NCBI RefSeq assembly: GCF_022965805.1
Contig: NW_027331343.1
Location: 1-64,000, forward strand
DNA from: Primulina eburnea
Taxonomy: Eukaryota; Streptophyta; Magnoliopsida; Lamiales; Gesneriaceae
Length of the DNA stretch: 64,000 nt
Reading direction: 5' to 3'
Under the pieces are notes generated by a model. That model did not search any database. It saw nothing but the letters and a program-made list of their open reading frames with translations, and had not been told where the DNA came from. Below are positions 11,279 through 21,630 of this stretch, piece after piece. A program made the position numbers and the translations under genes. Within the stretch, counting starts at the first letter, position 1. Every line of letters begins with the position of its first letter.

Positions 11279-13071
11279 TAAGGTTACGGATTTTGTGTAA
11301 TATTTACGTAATATTATGTTGAGATCGATTTCTAACCGCTTGAGAAATTTTTTGGTGCAAGATTTGATAGGGCCGAAATTTTTGAAGAAAAACAAAAAAA
11401 AAAAAAATGTTTTTCGGGCAGCCCGAGGGGCTGCCCGAAAATTTCGGGCAGCATAGGGCAGCCCGAGGGGCTGCCCGAAATGTTCAATTTTTAAAATAAA
11501 AAAAAAAATTTTGTTGCCGGAATCCGGCGACGGAGCTCCGGCGACGGCGATGACGGCTAGGGTTTCCAAAAGTGTTTTGGTTAATCTTAGTGTCATGGGC
11601 CTTGAGATGTTGGGCCATTGGATGGACAACATTATTTGTGAAATTTAAATGGGCCTAAGTATTTTTGGTGAAAAATGGGTTTTGGGCCCTTAAGTTTAAA
11701 TTTACAATTGTTGCACATATTTTCTCATAAAATAAATAATTGAAGTAGGACTTCAATTATTTATAGTAAATGGTGATTTACAAGAAATTCGATTATAAAT
11801 AAATTAATTTGAAAGTAGACAAAGGTGTTTGTATACTTTGTTAATTTAATTTATAATTGTGGCGGTTAGTGATTGGATCAAGATATATAATATTGGATCA
11901 ATTAATTATAGTGATAATTAATTGATGGTGGATGATATGTGATATTATGCATGAAGGATGATCAAAAGCCCAAGCCCAATTTGCTAGGTGTATGCTAGGA
12001 TATTTGTGTTGAATGATTGTAATAATTATCAATTTATCAAGTGGGCTTGGTTTATGGCCCGTTCCCATCCCATGAGATGTATCCCTATGTGCCATGGATA
12101 TTTATTTGTAAATATTAGAATAGGGGAAGATCAAGATTGGAAGATGGTGGCCTTGGTGATTATGAAGATCGAAGACATGTAATATTGGATGCTAATGTAA
12201 TAGTATAGTTGCATTGCATCCCGTGCATTTACCCTAGGATTGGACCTAGGCCCGTGTTTGGCTCACACGGGCCATTAGTACTTGGGGCGATTGATCATCC
12301 TTGTATTGTTTTCTATTTATAATATATGCATGATATGTTATAAATAATGAGTATGTGCGTTATTATTATGATAATAACAAAGTTGCATGAATCCGGCAAA
12401 CATACGATCAAACATGGCGAGCTTTTAAAATAAAATTAATGATGAGACCTTTCAAAATTAAAAACCCTCATTTTGAATAAGATTCAAAATTAATATCAAG
12501 TCCGAAAAGGGGAATTATAAATTTGTTTATAATTTCCTTGTCTTCCATCGACAATGGGTGCATGATGAACGCTACCCGTACTCGGGGCTCGGCTCATATT
12601 ATTGGGGGGGCCCTGGGTGCCGGAAAGCTGTGACATCCATTGACATGGTGATGTGAACTACGTGGAACTCCCATGATTTCGGCTCATATTATTGAGGGAA
12701 CTCATGGCGACCGTCCATTAAGGTTCAATATCGATGGGTTAGGCTTGACACGTAAAGATGAACGACGTCATATTATTGGGTCCTAATCAAACGTGAGACA
12801 AAAGTATACGTAGAGGGTTGCATGGCGATGCAATTGGAAACTACCTTTTAGGAATTGTGATGGCCGATATTATTCGGGATCACAATTCGCTAATTGGACC
12901 TTACGTACCTACTGAGGAAAGAGTTTCCCGTTTTCACTAGAGGGTAGTGAAAGATGTCAAAACAGTGGGAGTAAATATTTATAAAGTTAAAGTCCATACT
13001 TTATATCTTACCAAATATTTTAAAATAGTCATCAACATTTATCTGTTTTTACTTTTCAGTACAAATCAACA
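11279..13071 (+). other. Copia untranslated leader (1.8 kb)
   Basis: No coding potential is recognised between the primer-binding site and the gag ATG. It holds a near-perfect double hairpin at 11411-11476. It also has four imperfect copies of an atattattg/cgg motif at 12596, 12686, 12770 and 12867, spaced 84-97 bp. A long leader is usual for large copia elements and normally carries dimerisation and packaging signals. Which part does so here cannot be read directly. Confidence 0.75.
11411..11476 (+). other. GC-rich hairpin pair in the copia leader
   Basis: Positions 11411-11424 (TTTTCGGGCAGCCC) pair perfectly with 11428-11441 across a 3-nt GAG loop, a 14-bp stem. A second stem, 11456-11464 with 11468-11476, reuses the GGGCAGCCC core and the same loop. 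A third unpaired copy of cgggcagc lies between them. Confidence 0.85.
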
Positions 13072-13932
13072 ATGTCTTCGATGCGCAATTCGATATCTAT
13101 AATACTCGACAAACACATATTAACTGGACCTAATTACCTCACTTGGCTAAGAAATTTGAAAATAGTCTTAAATTCGGAAAGGGTAACATATACACTGACT
13201 CAGTCGCCCCCTGTTGAGGCTCCGACTGACTGCACTCCTGAGGAATTGCAGGCTTACGAGGAATGGTGTGACCATGACTTGATAGCTAGGTGTTATATGC
13301 TGACTTCTATGAACGATGAGCTACAGAGGCGTTTTGAGGGTGCAAAGAGTGCTGCTGACATTCATTTGCATCTCAAAGAGCTCTTTGGTGAGCAAACACG
13401 ACCTCTAAGGCATGATACCGTCAAGGAGCTGATCACTTTGCGCATGCGAGATGGGGCCTCGGTCCATGAGCATGGCCTAAAGGTGATCGGGCTCGTGGAC
13501 AAGCTCGTTGGCATGGATTTGATCTTGCCTTCGGAGTTGACCACGGACGTGTTGCTGTTATCGCTGCCTAGCTCATTTGATCCTTTTGTGGTGAACTTCA
13601 ACATGAACAAGATGGAACCGACCCTTGAGGAGTTGGTAAACATGCTTGTTACGTTTGAATCCACCATCAAGAAAGAGAAGTTGGTTCTTTATGTGGGTTC
13701 TTCATCTGGTACGAAGATTGATCCACATGGGAAGGGAAAGAAGAGTTCTTTCCAACGTCCCGAGAAGAACGTGCCCTTGTTGAGGCAATCTCCGAACCCT
13801 GTTGAGGCAGCCAGACCAGTTAAGGCTGACAAGACTAATGATGTATGTCATCACTGCAAGAAGCCTGGACATTGGAGGCGTAATTGCAAAGAATATCTTG
13901 CCCAGAAGTGTTCTGGAAACGATATGTTCTAA
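13072..13932 (+). CDS. gag: Copia gag (capsid/nucleocapsid), 286 codons
   Basis: An intact frame from ATG to TAA. It encodes the structural protein that forms the cytoplasmic virus-like particle and packages element RNA. The N-terminus has the LTGPNYLTW motif of copia capsids. The middle matches the UBN2/retrotran_gag type, with FEGAKSAADIHLHLKELF and long helices up to about residue 200. A basic stretch follows, then a single CCHC zinc knuckle at residues 259-272 (CHHCKKPGHWRRNC). The frame ends 42 bases after the knuckle, so protease is in a separate reading unit and the usual single gag-pol frame is broken. Gag is the only intact protein in this element, which fits selection or recent ancestry as a gag-supplying non-autonomous copy. 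Confidence 0.92.
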   Translation: MSSMRNSISIILDKHILTGPNYLTWLRNLKIVLNSERVTYTLTQSPPVEAPTDCTPEELQAYEEWCDHDLIARCYMLTSMNDELQRRFEGAKSAADIHLHLKELFGEQTRPLRHDTVKELITLRMRDGASVHEHGLKVIGLVDKLVGMDLILPSELTTDVLLLSLPSSFDPFVVNFNMNKMEPTLEELVNMLVTFESTIKKEKLVLYVGSSSGTKIDPHGKGKKSSFQRPEKNVPLLRQSPNPVEAARPVKADKTNDVCHHCKKPGHWRRNCKEYLAQKCSGNDMF

Positions 13933-13953
13933 ATTTAAGTAAACATTTTAATT

Positions 13954-14199
13954 AACTCTACTTCTTGGGTATTAGATACCGGTTGTGACTCACATCTCTG
14001 TAATGGGTTACAGGTGATGGGAAGAAGTAGGAAGCTTAAGGAAGGTGTGACCTTCTTGAGGATGGGCAATGGAGCAAGAGTTGCTGCCAAGGCTATTAAG
14101 GATGTTTACTTATTGTTGAACAATGACTTTAAGTTAATTTTAAGAGATGTTTTGTTTGTACCTGTTTGGTGTAAAACATTGTTTCCATTTCTATTGTGA
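13954..14199 (+). pseudogene. Copia aspartic protease remnant
   Basis: An open stretch with the classic copia protease start SWVLDTGCDSHLCN (DTG at about 13975-13983), followed by MGNGARV and IKDVYLLL...LILRDVLFVP. The active-site Asp is present. It is separated from gag by a stop at 13930-13932 and ends at a stop at 14197-14199, before the domain would pass into the pre-integrase region. A protease would normally cleave the gag-pol precursor; this one has no in-frame start of its own. Confidence 0.85.
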
Positions 14200-14229
14200 T
14201 AAAAATGGATATTCTTGTTTATTTAGCAA

Positions 14230-14410
14230 AGGTGTTTGCAACATTTACAAGAATGAATGTTTAATTGGTACTTGAGAACTTGAAAACGATCTCTATAACT
14301 TAAAAGTAAAAGATATTCTACTAAATGTCCATTCAAAGGCAGATACCATATGAGATATGGATGGGTAAGCCTCCCAAATATTCTTATCTTAGAATATGGG
14401 GAGCCCTGCT
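14230..14410 (+). pseudogene. Copia pre-integrase and integrase tail remnant (core deleted)
   Basis: Broken reading frames show the gag-pre-integrase signature (NECLIGT, then ENDLYNLKV) up to about 14330. They are joined directly to the post-core integrase motif PYEIWMGKPPKYSYLRIWG at about 14349-14405. The zinc-binding HHCC region and the whole DDE catalytic core, normally several hundred base pairs, are missing. The element therefore cannot make its own integrase and would depend on another element for integration. Confidence 0.8.
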
Positions 14411-14576
14411 TATGTGAAGCAGGTAAGTGGGAGATAAATTGGATTGTTGATCCATTTTATGTTACTTTGTGGGATATCCAAGGAATTAAGTTGGATATCA
14501 TTTCTATCATCCCCAAGAAACAAAAGTGTTTGTTTCTAGGAATGCAACCTTTTTGGAAAGGGATTTTCTATTGGAT

Positions 14577-15712
14577 AGAAAAAGGCAGATGATAGAACTC
14601 GAAGAGGTTCGAGAGAAACCCACAATTATAGAACCCACACCCGATGAGCCAAGAGAGGAGATACAAGCTCCTAGCAGATACGAGAAAGTCTCGAGACCAC
14701 CTATGAGGTATGGTCAGCTTCTTGAAGAAGGCCATGATGAGCCTAACCATGGATGTGATCCATGGACCTTCAAGGAAGCGTTATCTGATGCCGATTCATC
14801 CAAGTGGCTTGAAGCAATGGAATCTGAGTTGAATTCCATACATTCAAACCAAGTGTAGGATCTTGTGGATCCACCTGAGGGAACTGTTCCCACAGGGACT
14901 TGGGGCGGATGGGAAGGTATTGACCTTCAAGGCGCGATTGGTGGCAAAAGGATATACTCAAAGACAAGGAGTTGACTTTGAGGAAACCTTTTCCCAATCG
15001 CAATGTTCAAGTCTATAAGGATTTTGCTAGCCATAGCTGCATGGTATGACTGTGAGATATGGCAGATGGATGTTAAGACAGTCTTTCTTAATGGGGATTT
15101 TAAGAAAGTTATTTACATGTCTAAACCTGAAGGGTTTACATCTATCGGAAGTGAGCATATGGTATGTAAACTTCAGAGATCTATTTATGATCTAAAGCAG
15201 GCATCAAGGAGTTGGAACCTCAGATTCGACAGTACAATCAAATAGTTTGATTTACTAAGAATCCTGAGGAACCCTATGTGTATAAGAAGGTCAGTGGGAG
15301 TGTTGTGACATTCCTGGTGCTTTATGTTGATGACATTCTACTCATTGGGAATGATGTAGGAATGTTGCAATCAACTAAGATAAGGTTAGCGAGTAAGTTC
15401 TCGATGCAGGACTTGGGTGAAGCATCTTTTGTATTGGGATACAGATCTATTGAGATAGATCGAGAAGATTGCTTGGTCTCACCCAGTCCACATACATTGA
15501 TACCATCGTGAAGCCGTTCTCGATGGATGAGTCCAAGGGAGGACACCTACCAATGTGTCATGGCGTGTCCCTATCCAAGTCTGTCTCCCAAGACTGATGC
15601 AGAGATAGTGGCGATGACACGCATTCCGTATGCTTCGGCAATTGGTAGCATCATGTATGGGATGATATCTAAACGTCCTGACGTGGCGTTTGCACTATAT
15701 GTAGTGAAATGA
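14577..15712 (+). pseudogene. Copia reverse transcriptase remnant
   Basis: Fragments in several frames cover the copia reverse transcriptase. A linker rich in Glu and Pro ends in WLEAMESELNSIHSNQV (stop at 14856). A VAKGYTQRQGVDFEETFS-like stretch lies near 14940-14995. QMDVKTVFLNGDFKKVIYM (15003-15245) carries one catalytic Asp. VLYVDDILLIGND at about 15318-15356 holds the YVDD active site. A YASAIGSIMYGM stretch lies near 15627-15665. Stops and frameshifts at about 14856, 14950-15003, 15243, 15509 and 15710 disable it. Confidence 0.85.
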
Positions 15713-15714
15713 TA

Positions 15715-16305
15715 TCATTCGAACCCTGGTCTTCCACACCTGAAAGCTGTGAAAGACATCCTCAAGTAGTTGAGAAGGACCAATAAAGTGTTCTTGGTCT
15801 ATGGGGTGGAGAACTAAAATTGGAAGGCTATACCGACTCTAGCTTCCAAACCGATATCGATGACTCGAAGTCAACCTCTGGTTTTGTATTCATGCTCAAT
15901 GGTGCTGCAGTCTCTTGGAAGAGTTCCAAGCAAGACAATATTACGGATTCCAGCACAGAGGCCGAATACATTGCTGCATCAGATGCAGCAAGGGAGGCTG
16001 TTTGGATAAGGAATTTCGTCCAAGAGTTGGGCGTCATTCCTAATGGAGTTGCTCCTATCCCGGTGTTGTGTGACAACACGGGAGCTATAGCTCAAGCAAA
16101 GGAGCCTAGGTCTCATCAGAAATCCAAACTAGTATTGAGAAAGTACCACATCCTCAGAGAGATTGTGGAAAGAAGAGTAGTGTCTATTGACAAAGTCGGC
16201 TCCACAGATTATGTTGTTGATCCACTAGCTAAGCCTTTACCTGGACCATTATTCGACAAGCATCGCGAATCAATGGGTTTTAAGCATATGGGTAGTTGGC
16301 TCTAG
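15715..16305 (+). pseudogene. Copia RNase H remnant and pol end
   Basis: From 15820 a frame of 161 codons reads [55 protein letters not shown] and [10 protein letters not shown], the standard copia RNase H series with its acidic residues present. It ends at the natural pol stop at 16303-16305, just before the polypurine tract. The domain looks intact but is cut off from reverse transcriptase by upstream stops. Confidence 0.87.
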
Positions 16306-16306
16306 T

Positions 16307-16319
16307 GCAAGTGGGAGAT
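16307..16319 (+). promoter_or_regulatory. Copia polypurine tract
   Basis: The purine-rich GCAAGTGGGAGAT sits directly before the 3' LTR start TGTTAGAG and would prime plus-strand synthesis. AAGTGGGAGA-type tracts are common in plant copia elements. Confidence 0.8.
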
Positions 16320-18472
16320 TGTTAGAGTAGGTGCCCGTCGAGCCAAGTGTTGGCCGAGTGTTCACAATGAAACTCTATGAATAAGCAATCTTTATTTTAA
16401 TAATATTTGAAATTATTATTTTGGCAAATCTTTATCTGTATACCCATGCTAGCTGCATAGATAAAGCCCTTGAATATACAAATAGTAGAAAGAATATGAG
16501 ATGCTCATATGATGAGTATCATGAAACTCATATTTGTAATACTGTATATTCTAAACGGTTCCTAGTCGATTCAGCCGCCACTAAGAAGGATATAGGCCGC
16601 TCGAGTTAGAGACTAGTATCTGCGATGTGAGTACCATGTTTCATTGGTAGGGGACATTGTGATGTCCGAACATGCAGATAGGTGCTCCTTGTAGAGTGCA
16701 CTGAACAACCCTCCATAAAAGGACTTTCCAAGTGGTTCTCACTTATCGAGTGGAAAGGTCCTGGTTTATGGTTGTACAGAATTAGTCCTTATGACCCGGG
16801 ACAACATTGAGACTCTATGTGCTAGAATTACACTTTGACTTGTTTACCGACTCTCATGGGGTCATCAGGTGGCAAGGTTGGGTGTTCTGTCGAAACACAT
16901 AGGAGTCGATGCATTGTAGTCGGGGATTCACCGCTTACCTTCGGGTATGGATATCCTATGTGTTATCATGTGTATGTAGATCGAAATCTCTGGCCAGAGT
17001 ATGGTTGTAATTATGAAAGGGGTTTCATAGATTACACCATCGATGCAACTACGACATGACACATAGTATCGATTCTTGGACAACTCTCGATAAACCAATG
17101 GTTGTCGAATCGATCGGGATATATGAGTTGAAGGGACCGTACTGTACGCTAACCATAATTGAATGGTTCTTGCAGGCACTATCATGTGATACCTAGGGAA
17201 TCACGTAAGCGATGCTGCTAGGCGTTTAACGTGATTGGTTGGGTACTATCAGACTTGAGTTCTGACGTTCTTACTATCAAGGAGTTGATAAGTAAGAATG
17301 GAGCAATTGGGGTATGCTCGAATAAGGACATGTTTAGTCCGAATCACATAGGGATGTGAACCCACGGCTAGTTGTATCAATGAACCATTGAGGGCCACAC
17401 AAGTACTAGCTTTGTAAATCCCGATGAGAAGTAAAAATAGTTCAATGTGTTGAACGGCTTATAAAGGAGTTTATAAGCGTAAGGAAAATTAGAAGTATGA
17501 CTTCTATAAAGGAGAAAATAGTTCAATGTGTTGAACGACTTATAAATGAGTTTATAAGTGTAAAGAAAAATAGAAGTATGACTTCTATGAGAGAAATATA
17601 AATTTTAATTTATGGAAGTGTTCCTAGATTAAAATTTGGCCAAGTGACTAATGTTTTTGAAAATAGTGATTTTCATAAACATTATTATGGACTAAATTAA
17701 ATTAATTCAAGTGTTGAATTAATTAAACACTAGTGGGCCTAGTAGAGCCCAAATAATTAACTTAATTCAAGTGTTGGATTAATTAAATAATATTGAGTCT
17801 TGTAGAGCTCAATTAAAATAATTATTTAACTAGTGGGACTTGGGTAAATTCAAGTAATGTTTAAATAGTCTCAAATGTGTTTGAGATATTTAAATTTAGT
17901 CCAAAGTTTTTAATTTGATTAAAAACTATATAATATGCATGCATGGGAGGTGAAGAGTTGGGGAATACTTTTGATTAAAATAATGGTTGGCATGCAACTT
18001 TTTGAATCAACTTTTTGCAACCCCAAGACTAGTCTCTCCTCCCACATTACACATGTATGATGGCCGAAATTCCTACACCAATTCTCTCCAAGTTTTCTCC
18101 ATTTTTGTGTTCTTCAATTGTTGAAGAATACACACACTTTTCTTTGAAAAATCCTCTTAGTTTTCTAGTGCAAATTAAGAGGGGATTTACCTAGTTAGTG
18201 GTGGGCCTTATTTTGAAGGAAAGTTTCAAGTTTTTGGAGGAGAGCTTGTAGATCTTCATGCCATTCAAGAGCTAAGGTGTTTACACCTTAGTTGGAGCCA
18301 TAAAATCAATCCTTGTGATTGATAGGTAACGATTTTCTAGCACCCTATGAATGTCATTATGTGTGTTTTTGTATTTGTTGCACAAAGAAATGGGGTGGCC
18401 GAAATTTTCCTCATAAAATTCGATTTTTGTGCTTCCGTTGCGCTTCCGGCCACCGTAACCGGTCCGCTTTCA
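16320..18472 (+). repeat. Copia 3' LTR
   Basis: 2153 bp, nearly identical to the 5' LTR for its first 2 kb. It diverges right after gattgataggtaa (about 18328), so the last 140 bp match the 5' LTR only in patches until the shared end ccggccaccgtaaccggtcc. It includes the 81-bp internal duplication at about 17434-17595. It is followed by atatatatat, the interrupted family 1A LTR. Confidence 0.94.
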
Positions 18473-20233
18473 ATATATATATATATACATACAAACGAAA
18501 AATTCTTCAGAAATGAAGGAAACCGAGGCAAGAGGGAAAGAAAGGGTTCGACGCATAGATTTGTGATTTACGAGAAATCCGTCCGTCTGATTTTGAATCC
18601 GACTGCAGTACTGTGTTCTTATCAACACAGGTGACAACTGGACGTAAGTTTTGCTAAGTTTTGACATGCTCTGAAATTATGATGTTGTCAGAATTGAATA
18701 GAATTCATATATGATGTTCTCGACATATTAGACATCATAGAATCGAAGTCAGATTAAGAAACGGACTGATTATGGAATTGTTATGATTTTCGGAATAGTT
18801 TTGGAGTCAAGTGATATCAGAATTGAGTTGTTATTGAGTATGAGATATTAGAATTAATATCTGATTGATAAGGTATTGTTGGGTATATTGATATTATACC
18901 GTTATGCCATCGATATTGAATTAGATTGAGTATTGAGCAGGACAGATTTAATTCGAGTGGTATATTGATATTATACTCCTCGATATTGTTCTTATCAGAT
19001 TGAGTATTGACAGATTTGAGTTCGAGACTTCGACAGAATCAGAATATCAGAAAGAAAGGTATAAATTAATGTTGAGTTGGGATTGCACAACTCGAGTGAG
19101 GTTTGACTCGAGTTTCCCTAAATCACATACTTTTATTTATTGCATTGATATTTGCAATTGATAAGACTTATGATTGTAGCTTATTGATTTATAGCTACTG
19201 TATGATAAGATTAATATTTGTAGCCTATTGATTATAGTTACTGCATGAGATGACTACTGATTCGTTAGTCATTGACTGAATGGTTTAGATACTGAATGCA
19301 TGTATTGATTACTGAGTCGTGAGTCATAGGCTGATTCGCCTAGTCACCTGTTGATTCGTCCGGTTATAGACTGATTCGTCTATTTATTGGCTGATTCGCC
19401 TAATTATAGCTGATTCGCTATATTTTGACTGATTCGTCTAAACTTAAGCTGATTCGCTTAATTACAGGCTGATTCGTCTGGTTATTGGCTGATTCGCCTA
19501 ATTCTTGACTGATTCGTCAATTCTGCGGCTGATTCGCCCAGACACTGAATATATGAATTATATCGATGCCGTTTAGGGATTGAGTCATTCCTATCGACTG
19601 AGATTCGGTATATTATCATTATTCAGACATCGGGATCCCTAGGATAGAGTTGAGTCGAGTCTGAGACGACGTGTTAGTTGAGTCGAGTCTGAGATAACGC
19701 GTCGGTTGAGTTGAGTCGGATATGACAGGTTGAATTACATTGTTTATATCATTCATGTTTATTTAATGCTTGATATTGATTATGTTCTGATTTGAGACAT
19801 GTTATGAATACTTCTTATATGCTTTCGTATATGTTTTTATATGACTGCATGTTTACATTGTTTATACTGGGATATTTATATCTCACCGGAGTTATCCGGC
19901 TGTTGTCTTGTTTTGTATGTGTGCATGACAACAGGTGGGGCTGGAGCAGGGTCAAGAAGAGGATGAGAGAAGATTAGATAGCGTGGAGGCTCCGGACTTG
20001 GTTAGAGATAGGGTTAGACACTTGATATTAGCTGTTAAACCCTAGTTGAATAAATGTATGTAGTACAGGACTTGTACTTTTATACTGAGTTGTATGTTCA
20101 TGTTTAATATGTAATTTGAGTAAATTACATTACGTTTCCGCTTTGTATTTGGAAAAAATTTAGACCCTGTTTTATAATTGATTAATTAGTCCCAAACATG
20201 ATTAAGTACTTGATTAGCGTCCGGGTCCCCACA
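18473..20233 (+). repeat. Family 1A 5' LTR, right part
   Basis: It continues the LTR begun at 8743 after the copia insertion and matches 23984-25745. It begins in the (TA)n run and carries the conserved ACGTAAGT at 18642-18649. A minisatellite built on ctgattcg lies at 19329-19539, and a conserved block caccggagttatccgg...gacaacag lies at about 19885-19934. It ends CCCCACA. Confidence 0.92.
19329..19539 (+). repeat. LTR minisatellite, CTGATTCG(C/T) units (5' LTR copy)
   Basis: About eleven units of roughly 17-21 bp share a ctgattcgcc/ctgattcgtc/ctgattcgct core. The flanks often pair with the core, as in gactgattcgtct or aagctgattcgctt. The array is repeated in the 3' LTR and in the inverted LTR, but is absent from the family 1B LTRs at 48395 and 61868. 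Confidence 0.9.
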
Positions 20234-20238
20234 ACAGG

Positions 20239-20250
20239 TGGTATCAGAGC
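20239..20250 (+). promoter_or_regulatory. Family 1A primer-binding site
   Basis: TGGTATCAGAGC is a perfect match to the initiator-Met tRNA site. It lies 5 nt (ACAGG) after the LTR end CCCCACA. The same 5-nt spacing is seen in the Tekay element, which supports placing the LTR end at CCCCACA. Confidence 0.9.
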
Positions 20251-20520
20251 AGTAGGTACTAGAACTGTAGATTCTTTAGATTGAGATAGAAGAGGCTAGT
20301 GAGCGGGGTAGATTGAATTTTCTTTCCTTGCTTGTGATTGCTAGCACGACTTACTGCTTTATATAATATATATTACTTGATTTATCTGATTTGATTTTGT
20401 AATATGTATTATTGGGCACGAATCTGAATGGATTCTCGATCAGCAGTAAGATGATCGGGAGGGAGATTGAATTGAAACAGATGTGTTGGATTGGGTCACT
20501 AATCCTTTTGGGTTTCAGAT

Positions 20521-21630
20521 ATGCCTCCTAGACGAATTCCAGAACAGGGTAGTACATCGAATCCTCCGATGGATGTAACACCGACTCCAATGGAAACCTT
20601 ACTGAAAAGGTTTCAATCATTCAAACCACCGACTCTGAAAGGTATTGAGACATCAGTTGAGTGTGAGAGTTGGCTGAATGATATCGAAAAGCTGTTTGAA
20701 TTGCTGGAGTATAGCGATGAGCGTCGAATTAAGTTGATTGGGAACCAGTTGCATGATGTTGCAAAGAGCTGGTGGAGTACGATGAAGAGGGCCTTGGAGC
20801 AACGAGGTACGATTATTACTTGGGATGTATTTAAAACTGAGTTTTATCAGAGATTTTTCCCAATATCGTACAGAAAAGACAAGGGGGCGGAGTTTGCCAA
20901 TTTGAGACAGGGTCAGCTGAACATTGAAGAATACGTGACCAAGTTCTCTACCTTGTTAAAGTTTGCTCCACATGTGTCTGAAAATGACGAAGCCGTTGCT
21001 GATCAGTTCATCAATGGCTTGAATCCCGACATTTTTACATTGGTGAACACAGGGCGACCGAATAACTTTGCTGATGCCATGAATAGAGCAAAGGGCGCTG
21101 AGGCGGGCCTGATAAGGCAGAGAGGAGCTGAATTTGCTCCTCCAGTGTCGAGACCACAGCAACCACTTCCCCGATTCGTGAGTGGCAGTAGCATTGGTGG
21201 AAAGACCGATTTTCTGAAGGCTAGAGGAAAGCAGTTTAAGAAGTCTGTCGGCAGTTCTTCTAGCTCTAGTGGTTCTCAGCAGAGTTATACCGGCGTTTAC
21301 TGCGGAAATTGTGGAGGGAGACATTCCACTGAGCAATGCCAAGGAGTACTTGGTAGTTGCCACTTCTGCAAGCAACAGGGACATTTTGCCAGAGTATGTC
21401 CACAGAGGGGTCCCCAAAGATTCCAGGGAGCTGAACCATCTGGATCAGCGGCACAGTGGGGTAGACGATCAGCTGCCGTTCCTTTATTTCAGCCAGCACC
21501 ATCTCAGTCACAGCAGAGGCCAGGAGGAAGCCAGACAGTCGGCCAGCCTCCTAGACAGCAGGCCAGAGTATTTGCTTTGACCGAGGAGCAGGCTCAGGAA
21601 GCACCAGATGATGACGTTGCAGGTAACTGA
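20521..21630 (+). CDS. gag: Family 1A gag (Ty3/gypsy type), 369 codons
   Basis: An intact frame that begins at ATGCCTCCTAG. The protein forms the retrotransposon particle. It has a retrotrans_gag domain at about residues 30-200 (CESWLNDIEKLFELL, AKSWWSTM, TWDVFKTEFYQRFFP, LRQGQLNIEEYVTKFSTLLKFAP, FINGLNPDI). A basic, Ser-rich linker follows, then two zinc knuckles, CX2CX3HX4C at 261-273 and CX2CX4HX4C at 280-293, and a Gln/Pro-rich tail. The frame stops before protease, where a normal gypsy element would read on. Its relative at 50745 shares the domain but has lost its start codon. Being the only open gene in an element without a working pol, it would need reverse transcriptase and integrase from another gypsy element. 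Confidence 0.93.
   Translation: MPPRRIPEQGSTSNPPMDVTPTPMETLLKRFQSFKPPTLKGIETSVECESWLNDIEKLFELLEYSDERRIKLIGNQLHDVAKSWWSTMKRALEQRGTIITWDVFKTEFYQRFFPISYRKDKGAEFANLRQGQLNIEEYVTKFSTLLKFAPHVSENDEAVADQFINGLNPDIFTLVNTGRPNNFADAMNRAKGAEAGLIRQRGAEFAPPVSRPQQPLPRFVSGSSIGGKTDFLKARGKQFKKSVGSSSSSSGSQQSYTGVYCGNCGGRHSTEQCQGVLGSCHFCKQQGHFARVCPQRGPQRFQGAEPSGSAAQWGRRSAAVPLFQPAPSQSQQRPGGSQTVGQPPRQQARVFALTEEQAQEAPDDDVAGN

Larger units (their letters stand above)
9116..18472 (+). mobile_element. Ty1/copia element with long LTRs, defective pol
   Basis: It has LTRs of 2149 bp (9116-11264) and 2153 bp (16320-18472), beginning TGTTAGAG and ending TTTCA. A primer-binding site with one mismatch to the usual plant initiator-Met site lies at 11267, and a purine-rich AAGTGGGAGAT precedes the 3' LTR. 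The order of coding remnants is gag, protease, (integrase mostly deleted), reverse transcriptase, RNase H, which is the copia order. The insertion lies inside a (TA)n run, so the target-site duplication cannot be resolved. Long LTRs and a small pol suggest an Angela-like lineage, but this is a guess. Confidence 0.92.

Noticed and set aside
20239..20250. A tRNA gene fragment
   Set aside because: It is the 12-nt primer-binding site complementary to initiator-Met tRNA, correctly placed after an LTR.
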